A stretch of 64,000 bases of DNA from Nitrincola tibetensis (GTDB taxonomy: Bacteria; Pseudomonadota; Gammaproteobacteria; Pseudomonadales; Balneatricaceae), in assembly GCF_003284585.1 (NCBI RefSeq), contig NZ_QKRX01000006.1:172345-236344 (forward strand), given 5' to 3'. The translations under genes and the position numbers were made by a program. Shown here piece by piece: positions 52,338-60,985 of this stretch. The notes beneath the pieces are model-generated. The model was not told the origin of the DNA. It made no database searches and was given only the letters and a program-made list of their open reading frames with translations. Every line of letters begins with the position of its first letter. Positions within the stretch are counted from its first letter, which is position 1.

Positions 52338-53405
52338 ATGTCGGTTGTAATACGTTGTCTTAGCGGGTTGGGTGATAAAGCGCCTGCCGCGATTTTACTG
52401 CAAGCAGACGGTGTCAACCTGCTGTTGGATGCCGGAGGGGCTTTGCAAGCCGGTGAAACGATTCATTGGCCTGAGCAGTTAGAGGGCACCAAACTGGATG
52501 CCATCTTAATCACACATGATCATATTGATCATATCGGCGGCGTTGCCCAGTTGGATTTTAACATTCCTCTCTTTTGCACGGAGATTGTGGCACTTAGCTT
52601 ACCCAAAGGGCGAGACTGGCACCCTTTGCCATTGCGCGGTACCTGCAGGATTGCCGGGATTTCGGTGACAACAGGCTTAAACGGTCATTCATTAGGTGGT
52701 GTTTGGTTGCATTTTGGTCTTGATGAAGGCATCTATTACTCAGGTGACATCAGTCTGGAGTCCCTGAGCTTTGCCTTTGACTGGCCACCCAAAGCCAAGG
52801 TAGCGCTGTTGGATGCCTCGTATGGCGATTATGATCAACCTCAACAGGCGTGTATCGATGACTTGATGGAGCGAATGCTGCCACAGAGTCTGCTGCCAGT
52901 GCCTCCCTCGGGTCGCGCATTGGAAATGGCGATTCAGTTGGAGCAACGTGGTTATACCGTCAGTTTAGATCCCGTATGTGTAAAGTTTTTGGAGCAAGTT
53001 AAGTCGCTTAGTCCTAGGTATTTTCAAGAGGGCTTTCATGCAGCTCTGTCGCAATTTTCGCCAAGGCCATGGATGGAAAGTGATCTAGACGCCCTTTGTG
53101 TTCGCTTGGCGGCCGATCCTGATGGTTGTTCCGGCGCGGCGGGGCGTTTAATTGCACATCCACACTATCAAGGTAGGGTGATTTATACGGGCTATATGCC
53201 AGAAAAAGCATTGAATGACGTGCAAACAGGACGTGCCGAATGGACGCGCTGGAATGTACATCCAAGGTTCAGTGATAGTCGTGCTTTGGTTGAGCATCTG
53301 CAGGCTGAGCGTATCTATCCCTTGTTCGCTAAGCCTGAGCAGCTGCAGCGCTGGCAAGAAACCTTTAAGCAGCGTCTGTGTTTATCGAATTGTCTAACCG
53401 ATTAA
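52338..53405 (+). CDS. Metallo-beta-lactamase-fold hydrolase, PhnP/beta-CASP-like
   Basis: A 355-residue MBL protein with HDHIDHIGG (about 57-65), a metal Asp in YYSGDIS and the C-terminal WNVHPRFSDSRAL segment, which resembles the HxS/D-rich end of beta-CASP nucleases. PhnP-type enzymes open cyclic ribose phosphates, and beta-CASP enzymes cut RNA. AAGGAG precedes the ATG, 9 bp after the ATPase gene. Its place in a Pho-controlled import operon suggests hydrolysis of an imported phosphodiester. Confidence 0.75.
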   Translation: MSVVIRCLSGLGDKAPAAILLQADGVNLLLDAGGALQAGETIHWPEQLEGTKLDAILITHDHIDHIGGVAQLDFNIPLFCTEIVALSLPKGRDWHPLPLRGTCRIAGISVTTGLNGHSLGGVWLHFGLDEGIYYSGDISLESLSFAFDWPPKAKVALLDASYGDYDQPQQACIDDLMERMLPQSLLPVPPSGRALEMAIQLEQRGYTVSLDPVCVKFLEQVKSLSPRYFQEGFHAALSQFSPRPWMESDLDALCVRLAADPDGCSGAAGRLIAHPHYQGRVIYTGYMPEKALNDVQTGRAEWTRWNVHPRFSDSRALVEHLQAERIYPLFAKPEQLQRWQETFKQRLCLSNCLTD

Positions 53406-53474
53406 GCCTGTCGATTGAACCATTACTATCCAAAACTATGTTGAAACAATTTTTAAACAAAAAAGGACATATGC

Positions 53475-53930
53475 ATGAAAAAATACTCCGCCGTTATTGT
53501 TGATGTGGATGGAACCTTAGCTGAATTCGATCCTGAGAGAGTCCGGCATTGGGTGTTGGGTGAAGAGAAGCATTGGGATGCGTTTTTTGATCATATGGAA
53601 ACGGCGGCGCCTATTGACGCTGTTGTTAAGCTCGTTCGTATCCTGCATCAGCAAGGGCAAAAAATCTTGATTTGCAGCGGTCGTCCTGAAACGCATAAGG
53701 CACGTACCCTGGCTTGGCTGAATGCTCATGAAATTCCGTATGATGGTGTTTATTTACGTAAAGAGCGCGATGACCATTTGCGAGATGAGGTGGTCAAGGC
53801 CGAGTTGCTTGAAGATATGAAAGTTGCCGGATTTGAGCCTTGGTTGGTACTGGATGATCGTGATGCGGTTGTTGCTCAGTGGCGAGCCTTGGGGTTGACG
53901 TGCTTGCAGTGTGCGGAGGGGGATTTTTGA
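53475..53930 (+). CDS. HAD-family phosphatase, polynucleotide-kinase 3'-phosphatase-like
   Basis: A 151-residue HAD enzyme with motif I DVDGTLA (about 10-16), motif II ICSGRPETHKARTL and acidic motif LVLDDRDAVVAQWR. The last resembles the T4 Pnkp phosphatase end (VLDDRDxVVxxWR). It probably removes a terminal phosphate from a nucleotide or small ester. It is 69 bp after the MBL gene with AAAGGA before its ATG, so it is likely in the same unit. Confidence 0.78.
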   Translation: MKKYSAVIVDVDGTLAEFDPERVRHWVLGEEKHWDAFFDHMETAAPIDAVVKLVRILHQQGQKILICSGRPETHKARTLAWLNAHEIPYDGVYLRKERDDHLRDEVVKAELLEDMKVAGFEPWLVLDDRDAVVAQWRALGLTCLQCAEGDF

Positions 53931-53946
53931 GGCGGTAGTGGGGTAG

Positions 53947-54054
53947 TAAGCCCTGACCTATCAAGACTCAAGACACGGCATTAATCCGTCCATGGAGCCT
54001 CGCGTTCGCCATTCATGGCGAACGACGGTCTTGAGTCTTGCTATGTCAGGGCTT
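53947..54054. repeat. 108-bp fold-back element
   Basis: Outer arms 53947-53978 and about 54024-54054 are inverted copies (TAAGCCCTGACC... against ...GTCAGGGCTT). An inner perfect hairpin, GTTCGCCAT/ATGGCGAAC, is at 54004-54023. It ends in a short T-run, so it may stop the upstream operon. A direct copy of the left arm lies at 54756-54794, beyond the Rpn gene. Confidence 0.7.
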
Positions 54055-54103
54055 TTGCAGAGATGTGTGCTGCGTTTAGGTCATTTGAGTATTAGAGGCG
54101 TTG

Positions 54104-54655
54104 TTAGTGTTTCGATGTTGATCGAAGCTCAGTTACAACCTTGACGGGTAATCCGGCTATTTCGGCGATCATTGCATCATCCATTTCCGTCAATTTTATT
54201 AGGTTGCGGGCGACTTCACATCGGGCTTCAGTACGACCCTCCATATGGCCTTCCAGTCGACCCTCCATACGAGCGGTATTGCGCTCTTTTTTAACTAAGT
54301 TTTCTAAGTTCTCTGCTAGCATGTCTTTGTCCTCTACTAGGCTATTGAGTCGATCGAGTTTGATCTCGGCTCCTAGGTAACTTAAATGTCGCTTAATCCA
54401 ACGTGTCACAACTCTATCAATACGCTCTTTATGCGGAGACGCCTGAATGATCGCTGTGATTTTATCGACCGACCACACGACATCTTCCAGTTTTTCTTCA
54501 AATAGTGGCGTGATGTAATTGCCGCTGTGGATAGTAAGTGTTGAGAAATCCATGATGTTAGCGATTTCGGAGGGTATAAAGCCTTCAATCAGTTGCTGGA
54601 CAAACTCAGGATAGCTAAAGACTTCCTTGTACGCGGTATCGTAATGCTTTGCCAT
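54104..54655 (-). CDS. Rpn-family protein lacking its nuclease core
   Basis: A 183-residue member of the recombination-promoting nuclease/putative transposase family. It keeps the N-terminus (YKEVFSYPEFVQQLIEGF to EDVVWSV) and the C-terminal helices (VTRWIKRHLSYLGAEIKLDR, EGRLEGHMEGRTEAR). The middle with the catalytic E-x-Q-S motif is missing, whereas relatives are about 280-320 residues. The frame stays open across the deletion and AAGGAG precedes the ATG, so it may be a working short form. It is flanked by repeats. Confidence 0.8.
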   Translation of the reverse strand: MAKHYDTAYKEVFSYPEFVQQLIEGFIPSEIANIMDFSTLTIHSGNYITPLFEEKLEDVVWSVDKITAIIQASPHKERIDRVVTRWIKRHLSYLGAEIKLDRLNSLVEDKDMLAENLENLVKKERNTARMEGRLEGHMEGRTEARCEVARNLIKLTEMDDAMIAEIAGLPVKVVTELRSTSKH

Positions 54656-54959
54656 ACGAGAGACTCCTTTCTGTTGGTATTGTGTTACATCCTTGTGAGT
54701 GAGAAGAGCCTTGTGGTGTGAATAATCAACGAGGCCCTTTTCGTGGAAATGAGAATAAGCCCTGATCTATCAAGACACAAGACACAAGACACGGTGCAAG
54801 CCGCTTTCACAACCGCATTACACTAAATAAAGTTTGTTGGTGCCGTCATTAGTGGATATTATTGAACGCTAACATACAATCTGATCTGCACCCCCCGTTA
54901 GCCTTCACGAGGGTGTAACCTATTGTTTTATCAATCATGCGAGGTAAAAAGGAATACAC
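54656..54959. other. Intergenic region before the polysaccharide locus
   Basis: It holds the repeat at 54756-54794 (TAAGCCCTGATCTATCAAGA and onward, with two extra copies of a CAAGACA unit) and otherwise no gene. A promoter for the sugar transferase gene must lie here, but I cannot point to a clear one. AAGGA precedes the ATG at 54960. Confidence 0.5.
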
Positions 54960-55511
54960 ATGATTCGCAGCTTGGATGTTTTGTTTTCAGCGTTAGGATT
55001 GGTTTTTGGGGCTCCGATTTTTTTGGTGTTAACAATTATTGGCTTTTTTGATACTGGCTCTCCCATCTTTCGACAAACGCGTGTAGGGCGCAATTTACAG
55101 CCCTTCACCCTAGTTAAATTCAGAACAATGAAGCCGGAAACAGCCTCTGTTGCGACCCATCTGGCCAATAGCAGCGACATTACCCCCTTTGGTCATTTTT
55201 TGCGTCGAACAAAACTAGATGAGCTACCCCAGTTATGGAATGTGCTAAAAGGGGAAATGAGTTTAGTTGGGCCGCGTCCTTGCTTGTTTAACCAGCATGA
55301 GCTTATTCAAGAAAGAGACGCGCTGGGTGTGTTTAACGTGCGGCCAGGGATTACAGGGCTGGCGCAAGTGAATAATGTCGATATGTCGACACCTGCCATG
55401 CTTGCCGCGATGGATCAGCAAATGATCCTGAACCTTAATTTAAGGCAGTATTTTCGCTATATCTTTCTAACGGTGTTGGGTAAAGGGCAAGGTGACAGGA
55501 CTGTCTCATGA
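54960..55511 (+). CDS. Initiating sugar-phosphate transferase (PglC/WbaP C-terminal type)
   Basis: A 183-residue monotopic phosphoglycosyl transferase. An N-terminal re-entrant helix (LDVLFSALGLVFGAPIFLVL) is followed by RQTRVGRN, the KFRTM segment, the catalytic RRTKLDELPQLWNV with its Asp-Glu pair, and GPRPCLFNQ. It transfers a sugar-1-phosphate to undecaprenyl phosphate as the first step of an O-unit or capsule. It overlaps the next gene by 4 bp. Confidence 0.9.
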   Translation: MIRSLDVLFSALGLVFGAPIFLVLTIIGFFDTGSPIFRQTRVGRNLQPFTLVKFRTMKPETASVATHLANSSDITPFGHFLRRTKLDELPQLWNVLKGEMSLVGPRPCLFNQHELIQERDALGVFNVRPGITGLAQVNNVDMSTPAMLAAMDQQMILNLNLRQYFRYIFLTVLGKGQGDRTVS

Positions 55512-57457
55512 GTAATATTAAGAAAACGGATTTTTTTCACTCAAAACTGATGCAGTTAAGCCGTTATCAAAAGCGTCTGCTGATGGTGCTGGCCGATGCC
55601 GTTGCCTTGCCTCTTGCGCTGTGGTCTGCGTTTGCTCTACGCTTTTCGGAGCTTTGGCCAGAAGAGTATCTATACCCGGCTGCAGTTTTATTTATGGTGT
55701 TACCCATCATGGGTATTCTGATTTTTATCCGAATAGGGTTGTATCGAGCCGTCATTCGCTATATCGGTAGTCAGATGATATGGACAGTTGCATCGGGAGT
55801 AATGATACTGTCTATGATGCTTTGGGCCGCTGCATTTGTACTCAAAATTGAACCTTTTCCAAGAACAGTTCCTGTTAATTTTGCCATCATTGCCTTGATT
55901 TATGTAGGAGGGACACGCTTTTTAATGCGCAGTTATTATCAGTGGAGCTTAGACCTGTTCATTGATAAAAATCCTGTACTTATTTATGGGGCAGGCGAAA
56001 GCGGAGTACAGCTTTGCCGAAATTTACAAAACAATATTGAATATAAATGTGTCGGCTTTTTAGATGATGACCCGCTGCTCATTAGTAGTAACGTGGCTGG
56101 ACGTAAAGTGTATGATCCAAGGCACTTAGCAACATTAATTGATTCGCGCAACGTAAGTGCTGTGTTTCTTGCTATGCCCTCGATTAGTGCAAAGGCGCGC
56201 CGCGATATACTGCAACGACTGGAGGAGTTTCCAGTTCATGTCAAAACCCTGCCGTCCATGCACGAGATTTTAGCGGGCGAATCCATCACCAGTTTGCGTG
56301 AAGTGCAGATAGAGGATTTGTTAGGTCGAGACCCCGTTCCCCCAATTCGAGCGCTGATTGATGACAGCATTCATAACAAAGTTGTAATGGTGACCGGGGC
56401 TGGAGGCTCTATAGGCTCAGAAATATGCCGGCAAGTATTAAAGAATACGCCACGTTGCTTAGTGTTGTATGAGCGAAGTGAGTACGCACTCTATGCGATT
56501 GAACAAGAGTTGACGCTGTTATCCAAGACACTGGGCATCAATGTTCCACGGATTTCACTGTTAGGGTCGGTGACAAATAAACAGCGTATTGACGATGTAC
56601 TTAGTCGGTTTCAGGTACAAACGCTCTACCACGCCGCTGCCTATAAGCACGTCCCCTTGGTTGAGCATAATATCCTTGAAGGCATCGAAAACAATGTACT
56701 GGGCACCCAAATACTCGCCGAGGCTGCATTACGGGCAAAGGTTGAGCGCTTTGTATTAATTTCTACAGATAAAGCCGTTAGACCCACCAACGTGATGGGC
56801 GCGACGAAACGACTTGCTGAACTGATATTACAAGACTTGGCGCAGCAATCCTCTCAATCTACATCCGAGACCATCTATTCCATGGTGCGTTTTGGTAATG
56901 TACTGGGGTCGTCTGGATCGGTGGTTCCTTTATTTCGAAAGCAAATTGAAGAAGGAGGGCCTGTCACCGTCACCCATCCTGAAATCACCCGCTATTTTAT
57001 GACGATTCCAGAAGCCGCAAACTTAGTGATTCAAGCGGGTTCTATGGCTAAAGGTGGGGATGTATTTGTTCTTGATATGGGTGAACCTGTCACCATTACG
57101 GATTTAGCTAAGCGTATGATTCGACTAATGGGCTTTTCCGTTAAGGATGAACACAACACCCGTGGGGATATCGCGATTGAATACACAGGGCTTCGACCGG
57201 GTGAAAAATTGTATGAAGAGTTATTAATTGGCGATAACGTAACCCGTACACAGCACCCGAAGATTATGAGAGCAAATGAAGAAATGCTGTCCCCCGATGT
57301 TTTGCAGCAAACATTGGTTGAGCTAGAAACAGCGGTCCACCAGAATCAAGTCGACGTTGCACGTGAATGTTTAACACGAAGTGTGTCTGGTTTTACACCA
57401 TCCGATGCATGTGTTGACTGGATGACAACGAGTTTGCCGCCAATGCACTATGCCTAG
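55508..57457 (+). CDS. wbpM: WbpM/CapD-like UDP-sugar 4,6-dehydratase
   Basis: A 649-residue membrane-bound dehydratase. Four N-terminal membrane helices (about 20-135) precede a first Rossmann-like part (LIYGAGESGVQLCRNL, about 160). The catalytic SDR domain starts at VVMVTGAGGSIGSE (about 297) and has STDKAVRPTNVMGATKR (TDK/S in place of the YxxxK tyrosine). It makes a 4-keto-6-deoxy-HexNAc for QuiNAc- or FucNAc-type sugars. It pairs with the upstream transferase, as in Pseudomonas O-antigen loci. Confidence 0.9.
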   Translation: MSNIKKTDFFHSKLMQLSRYQKRLLMVLADAVALPLALWSAFALRFSELWPEEYLYPAAVLFMVLPIMGILIFIRIGLYRAVIRYIGSQMIWTVASGVMILSMMLWAAAFVLKIEPFPRTVPVNFAIIALIYVGGTRFLMRSYYQWSLDLFIDKNPVLIYGAGESGVQLCRNLQNNIEYKCVGFLDDDPLLISSNVAGRKVYDPRHLATLIDSRNVSAVFLAMPSISAKARRDILQRLEEFPVHVKTLPSMHEILAGESITSLREVQIEDLLGRDPVPPIRALIDDSIHNKVVMVTGAGGSIGSEICRQVLKNTPRCLVLYERSEYALYAIEQELTLLSKTLGINVPRISLLGSVTNKQRIDDVLSRFQVQTLYHAAAYKHVPLVEHNILEGIENNVLGTQILAEAALRAKVERFVLISTDKAVRPTNVMGATKRLAELILQDLAQQSSQSTSETIYSMVRFGNVLGSSGSVVPLFRKQIEEGGPVTVTHPEITRYFMTIPEAANLVIQAGSMAKGGDVFVLDMGEPVTITDLAKRMIRLMGFSVKDEHNTRGDIAIEYTGLRPGEKLYEELLIGDNVTRTQHPKIMRANEEMLSPDVLQQTLVELETAVHQNQVDVARECLTRSVSGFTPSDACVDWMTTSLPPMHYA

Positions 57458-57489
57458 ACAGGTATTGCACTGAGTGGTATAGTTTTTCA

Positions 57490-57876
57490 ATGAGACGAGT
57501 CTTTAAAACACGCACCTTCACCCGCTCGATGAAAAAGGCCGGACTAACCGACGCAGCTTTATGTGCCGCAGTCGAAGAAATGAGCCAAGGGCTCGTGGAT
57601 GCCGATTTGGGTGGCGATGTTGTCAAGAAGCGCGTCGCGCTGCCTGGCCAGGGCAAGCGTGGCGGGGCCAGAACCATCATCGCTACGAAAATGGCAGGGC
57701 GCTGGTTCTTCCTTTATGGCTTCAGCAAGAACGAACGATCCAACATCGACAAGGACGAGCTGAGGGTGCTCCAAGAGGTGGCAAGGGAGTTGCTTGGCTT
57801 TGATGATCGGCAACTGACCATTGCGCTGGCTGCCGGTGAAATTGTGGAGATATGTGATGGCGACGACAAAGCGTAA
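57490..57876 (+). CDS. RelE/HigB-like toxin of a type II toxin-antitoxin pair
   Basis: A 128-residue RelE/ParE-superfamily toxin (KTRTFTRSMKKAGLTDAALC, then a basic core GKRGGARTIIATKMAGRWFF). Relatives cut mRNA at the ribosome. It lies 32 bp after wbpM with no clear ribosome site. The GC content is higher than that of its neighbours, which suggests acquisition. Confidence 0.82.
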   Translation: MRRVFKTRTFTRSMKKAGLTDAALCAAVEEMSQGLVDADLGGDVVKKRVALPGQGKRGGARTIIATKMAGRWFFLYGFSKNERSNIDKDELRVLQEVARELLGFDDRQLTIALAAGEIVEICDGDDKA

Positions 57877-58177
57877 CAGCCGAATTCTGGACGAGATGCA
57901 CGAGACAGCACGTGGGCTTCATGGCGCGGGACTGATCAGCAAGCGTCGCATGGGCGAGTTCGAGGCGCTGTGCAATCTCGATGTGCACGAAATACCGCCG
58001 CAGCAGATCAAGGCGCTGCGTGAAAAGGCGCACGTAAGCCAAGCGGTTTTTGCCGCCGTGCTTAACACTAGCCTGTCGACGGTTCAAAAGTGGGAAATCG
58101 GCGACAAGAAGCCGAGCGGGCCGTCGCTCAAACTGTTGAACCTGATCGAGCGAAAGGGGCTAGAGGCGGTTATTTAG
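57857..58177 (+). CDS. XRE-family antitoxin (HigA-like)
   Basis: A 106-residue antitoxin with a helix-turn-helix near its C-terminus (KALREKAHVSQAVFAAVLNT, STVQKWEIGDKKPSG). ATG 57857 lies inside the toxin gene with a 20-bp overlap. The toxin-first order is typical of higBA-type pairs. It probably represses the pair's promoter. Confidence 0.85.
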   Translation: MATTKRNSRILDEMHETARGLHGAGLISKRRMGEFEALCNLDVHEIPPQQIKALREKAHVSQAVFAAVLNTSLSTVQKWEIGDKKPSGPSLKLLNLIERKGLEAVI

Positions 58178-58377
58178 GCAGTAAAGTGCATTAGCTCAGA
58201 CTTGAATGTACATATTCGTTAAAACTGGCAAAGCCTGCAGATTGAAGAGCCTTAGACACTTTGCACGCCTTCTCATCCGCGCAGCTCAGGAATACAACCC
58301 TAATGCTGCTCGATCTGTTAGACCTTTCAGGGGCACTAGTTTAATAAGTAAACTAAAGGGACGAAGGACGATGAACG

Positions 58378-59598
58378 ATGAACAATACGCTTCCATTGAG
58401 AGGTCAGTTAACGTTTTTGTATTTGAACAGTTTTCTGGTTTTTCTACTGCTCGTTAACTTGATCGTTGGTGATGTGCATTTAGTCCGAAATATATTCGCT
58501 CTACTGGCCTTGCTGGTTGTGCCCTTCGTCATATGCAAAGCAAAGATTGAGGCATCTGATGGATTTTGGCTTGTCTCTTTGCTGGTCTTTGGGGTCTATC
58601 ACCTTTTACACATCCTGCTGCTTGGCGACTGGTCTGAACATGGATCAGGCTATATTAAGTTTGTGTTGTTTGCTGTTTTTTATATCTATTTACTACAGAC
58701 AGGCTATATCCGAGAGTCCATTTACCTTGGAGTCGTTTGTGGTAGCTTACTCACGTTGTTTAGTGGTGCTTTGGAAGTATGGCAAAGCAGTGGTGATGAG
58801 CGCATAGGTGTAGGTCATAATCCCATTGTATTTTCAAACTTATTGCTGATTTATTGCTTGGTGCTGGTTAACTTTCTGTTTCGTTCTTATGCGCTACCTT
58901 ACAAGCTAGGTGTTGGTGTTATCCTGCTAGGTTTGCTGATTCTTCTGTCTTTTACGGGCACGCGCGGTGCTTATTTGACCCTGATTGCCTTGGTTGTATT
59001 TTTCGCCTATATGAAACTGCGCACTTCAGCTAATAAACGAAGCCTAGCCATCATAGTGTTGGTCTTGGTGCCAATTGTGTTGGTGGGCTCCTACTTCTCA
59101 CATGATGGTTTAAAAGACAGAGTACAGGACACAAGAGTCGAAATTGAAACCATCATGGAGGGCGACTTTAATACGTCACTTGGGCTGCGACTCAATGCGT
59201 GGTGGATTTCGGCTGGATTGATAAAAGAGCAGCCTTTATTTGGCATTGGAGAGAGCCTTGATAGGCTTAATGCAGAGTCTGAACGATGGGTTGCCGAGCA
59301 CCAACTCTCCTTCAATGCAATAACCGAGCTGTCACACGTGCATAACCAGTATGTGCAGGAAACGCTTGAATATGGCGTGTTTGGGTTGCTGTGTTTGATA
59401 CTGCTCGGCATTGCATTTGCCTTCCGAGTACCCGAGAGCACGAGGGTGCTGGTGTATGGCCTGTTGATTATTTTTCTGGTGTTGTCCTTAACCGATACGG
59501 TATTCAAAACGAATGTGTGGGTGACGGCCTTTTTTGTGGTGGGGTCCATTCTGCGCCTAGAGTCAAAAGCGGTTTCCATGCGGGATGTTCTTCGTTAA
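58378..59598 (+). CDS. O-antigen ligase/polymerase family protein (Wzy_C)
   Basis: A 406-residue membrane protein with about eleven helices. The Wzy_C signature includes LLSFTGTRGAYLTLIALV and a large periplasmic loop ending in LSHVHNQYVQETLEYGVFG. It joins or polymerises lipid-linked sugar units. Alone it cannot be assigned to WaaL or Wzy. GAAGGA precedes the ATG. It belongs with the sugar transferase and WbpM but is separated from them by the toxin-antitoxin pair. Confidence 0.85.
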   Translation: MNNTLPLRGQLTFLYLNSFLVFLLLVNLIVGDVHLVRNIFALLALLVVPFVICKAKIEASDGFWLVSLLVFGVYHLLHILLLGDWSEHGSGYIKFVLFAVFYIYLLQTGYIRESIYLGVVCGSLLTLFSGALEVWQSSGDERIGVGHNPIVFSNLLLIYCLVLVNFLFRSYALPYKLGVGVILLGLLILLSFTGTRGAYLTLIALVVFFAYMKLRTSANKRSLAIIVLVLVPIVLVGSYFSHDGLKDRVQDTRVEIETIMEGDFNTSLGLRLNAWWISAGLIKEQPLFGIGESLDRLNAESERWVAEHQLSFNAITELSHVHNQYVQETLEYGVFGLLCLILLGIAFAFRVPESTRVLVYGLLIIFLVLSLTDTVFKTNVWVTAFFVVGSILRLESKAVSMRDVLR

Positions 59599-59730
59599 CA
59601 CATTGGCGTAAATCTGCCCCCAACTTTTTTGAGTGAGTCCGATTCCAACTTCAGTCGTCCGATATACCATGATTGCAATGGAATTTGACTTGAATCAATG
59701 TTGAGTATAGCTGGAGACGATGTCAACAGG

Positions 59731-60288
59731 TTAATTATCTAGATAAAGCTCCTGATAGCTGAAGCCAAAGCGTGATACTTTGCCGACTAAGCGCAAGGAA
59801 TCTCCCGGCATAATGCTATCGTATGTGGGCTTATATACACAAAATTGGTTAAAAGGTGGTACAAACTCATTTATGATTAATGTGTACCCATAACATCTTT
59901 TTGAATTCTTATATCCGCCCTTTGTATTGTGCTCTTTCGATTTAACGGTAACGACTATTTCACCTGTTTCTTTTGTTATTTGATGAAGGAGGTTAGGGAT
60001 GCTGTTATATGCAGGAAAGGCTAAAATTAAAGCCATTACTGGTATTACAACACACCAAGATAATGCTCGATTTAACGGGTTAAGATTCTTATGCTTTTGA
60101 AACTCGTAATGGTTTTGATTCATTTTGTAAGATGCTGCGATGTATTTAACAGCTAGAAATGATAAAATAATAAAAATAAAGTGACTTACGATTAAATCAT
60201 TTTTTGTTATATAGGCAATTTGAATAAAAAAAGGGTAATAACAAATTATAATGAGCCCCCAGAATGCGTTTTTAAAATTCTTCTCCAT
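59731..60288 (-). CDS. Hypothetical four-helix membrane protein
   Basis: A 185-residue protein with about three to four hydrophobic helices in its first 105 residues (FWGLIIICYYPFFIQIAYI, VSHFIFIILSFLAVKYIA, WCVVIPVMALILAF). A polar C-terminal domain with two cysteines follows (KRCYGYTLIIN, FNQFCVYK). No family recognised. It is AT-rich and isolated, so probably acquired. Confidence 0.6.
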   Translation of the reverse strand: MEKNFKNAFWGLIIICYYPFFIQIAYITKNDLIVSHFIFIILSFLAVKYIAASYKMNQNHYEFQKHKNLNPLNRALSWCVVIPVMALILAFPAYNSIPNLLHQITKETGEIVVTVKSKEHNTKGGYKNSKRCYGYTLIINEFVPPFNQFCVYKPTYDSIMPGDSLRLVGKVSRFGFSYQELYLDN

Positions 60289-60544
60289 GATATGATCTCC
60301 TAATGTAATTTCTAAAAAAACCGAGTTCAGATAATAACCGAATTACATCATGTGATGAACTAGGTCGAAAGGGGGGCAGCTATCAAAATGTGCTAGCCTT
60401 ATAATTGGACCGAAAAACGAGATTTTCACATGTGTTATCGGCATCTGACCGATGGGCCAATAATACCAGATCTTTTCGTTGCTCTCACTGGAAGTTTAAC
60501 AAAAAGTGATCGCAGAAAAGCTAAATATTGCTCATTAGATCAGG

Positions 60545-60649
60545 GAGGGCTGGGAAGAAATTGCAGATTTTTGTGAAGCGCACCTTGATTGGTTGAAGCG
60601 CTACAGCGATTTTGATAATGGAATTCCGAGTCACTCGTTCCAACAATAA
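60545..60649 (+). pseudogene. ISAs1-family transposase N-terminal remnant
   Basis: A 34-codon stretch reads [20 protein letters not shown] and continues [10 protein letters not shown], the conserved N-terminal region of ISAs1 transposases (AEGWEDIEEFG..., [10 protein letters not shown]). It has no start and is cut off afterwards. It is a different copy from the one at 62299. Confidence 0.75.
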
Positions 60650-60743
60650 GGTGAAACCATCTTTAGCCATGTGTTTTTTAATGTGCAGTGACGATCAGTT
60701 GAGCTTAGGCATATTCATGGATAAACCCCCGAAACTCTGTCAG

Positions 60744-60785
60744 AAAGTGACAATATTTGTCACTTTAGGTGCCCTAAACTGTCAC
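60744..60785. promoter_or_regulatory. Upstream activator dyad of pilA (PilR-type)
   Basis: AAAGTGACA (60744-60752) and its exact complement TGTCACTTT (60758-60766) are 5 nt apart, and a further TGTCAC is at 60780-60785. PilR sites in Pseudomonas contain TGTC repeats upstream of a sigma-54 promoter. The dyad lies about 150 bp before the promoter, a normal enhancer distance. Confidence 0.6.
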
Positions 60786-60891
60786 CTTGGTGGGAGTATA
60801 AACGATTGAATGTGTGAATACGGAAAATAACATTTCATTAATTAATTGAATTATATAGATAAAATAAAATGATTTTTGAATTTTCCGATTT

Positions 60892-60906
60892 TGGCACGAT
60901 ACCTGC
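60892..60906 (+). promoter_or_regulatory. Sigma-54 promoter of pilA
   Basis: TGGCAC at 60892-60897 and CTGC at 60903-60906 place GG and GC exactly 10 nt apart, as required for the -24/-12 elements. The A of ATG 60986 is about 70 nt beyond the expected transcript start. Confidence 0.8.
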
Positions 60907-60985
60907 TCTATAGTTAGTAAGCTTCATGCAATCCTCAAGGATCAGAGGCTTGAATCCTAAACTTACTTTTTTGTTGGAGAAACAA

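Larger units (their letters stand above)
60289..60985. other. Intergenic region before pilA
   Basis: It contains an ISAs1 transposase remnant (60545-60649), an activator dyad (60744-60785) and a sigma-54 promoter (60892-60906), each listed separately. The stretch 60289-60540 shows no gene that I can support. Confidence 0.6.
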
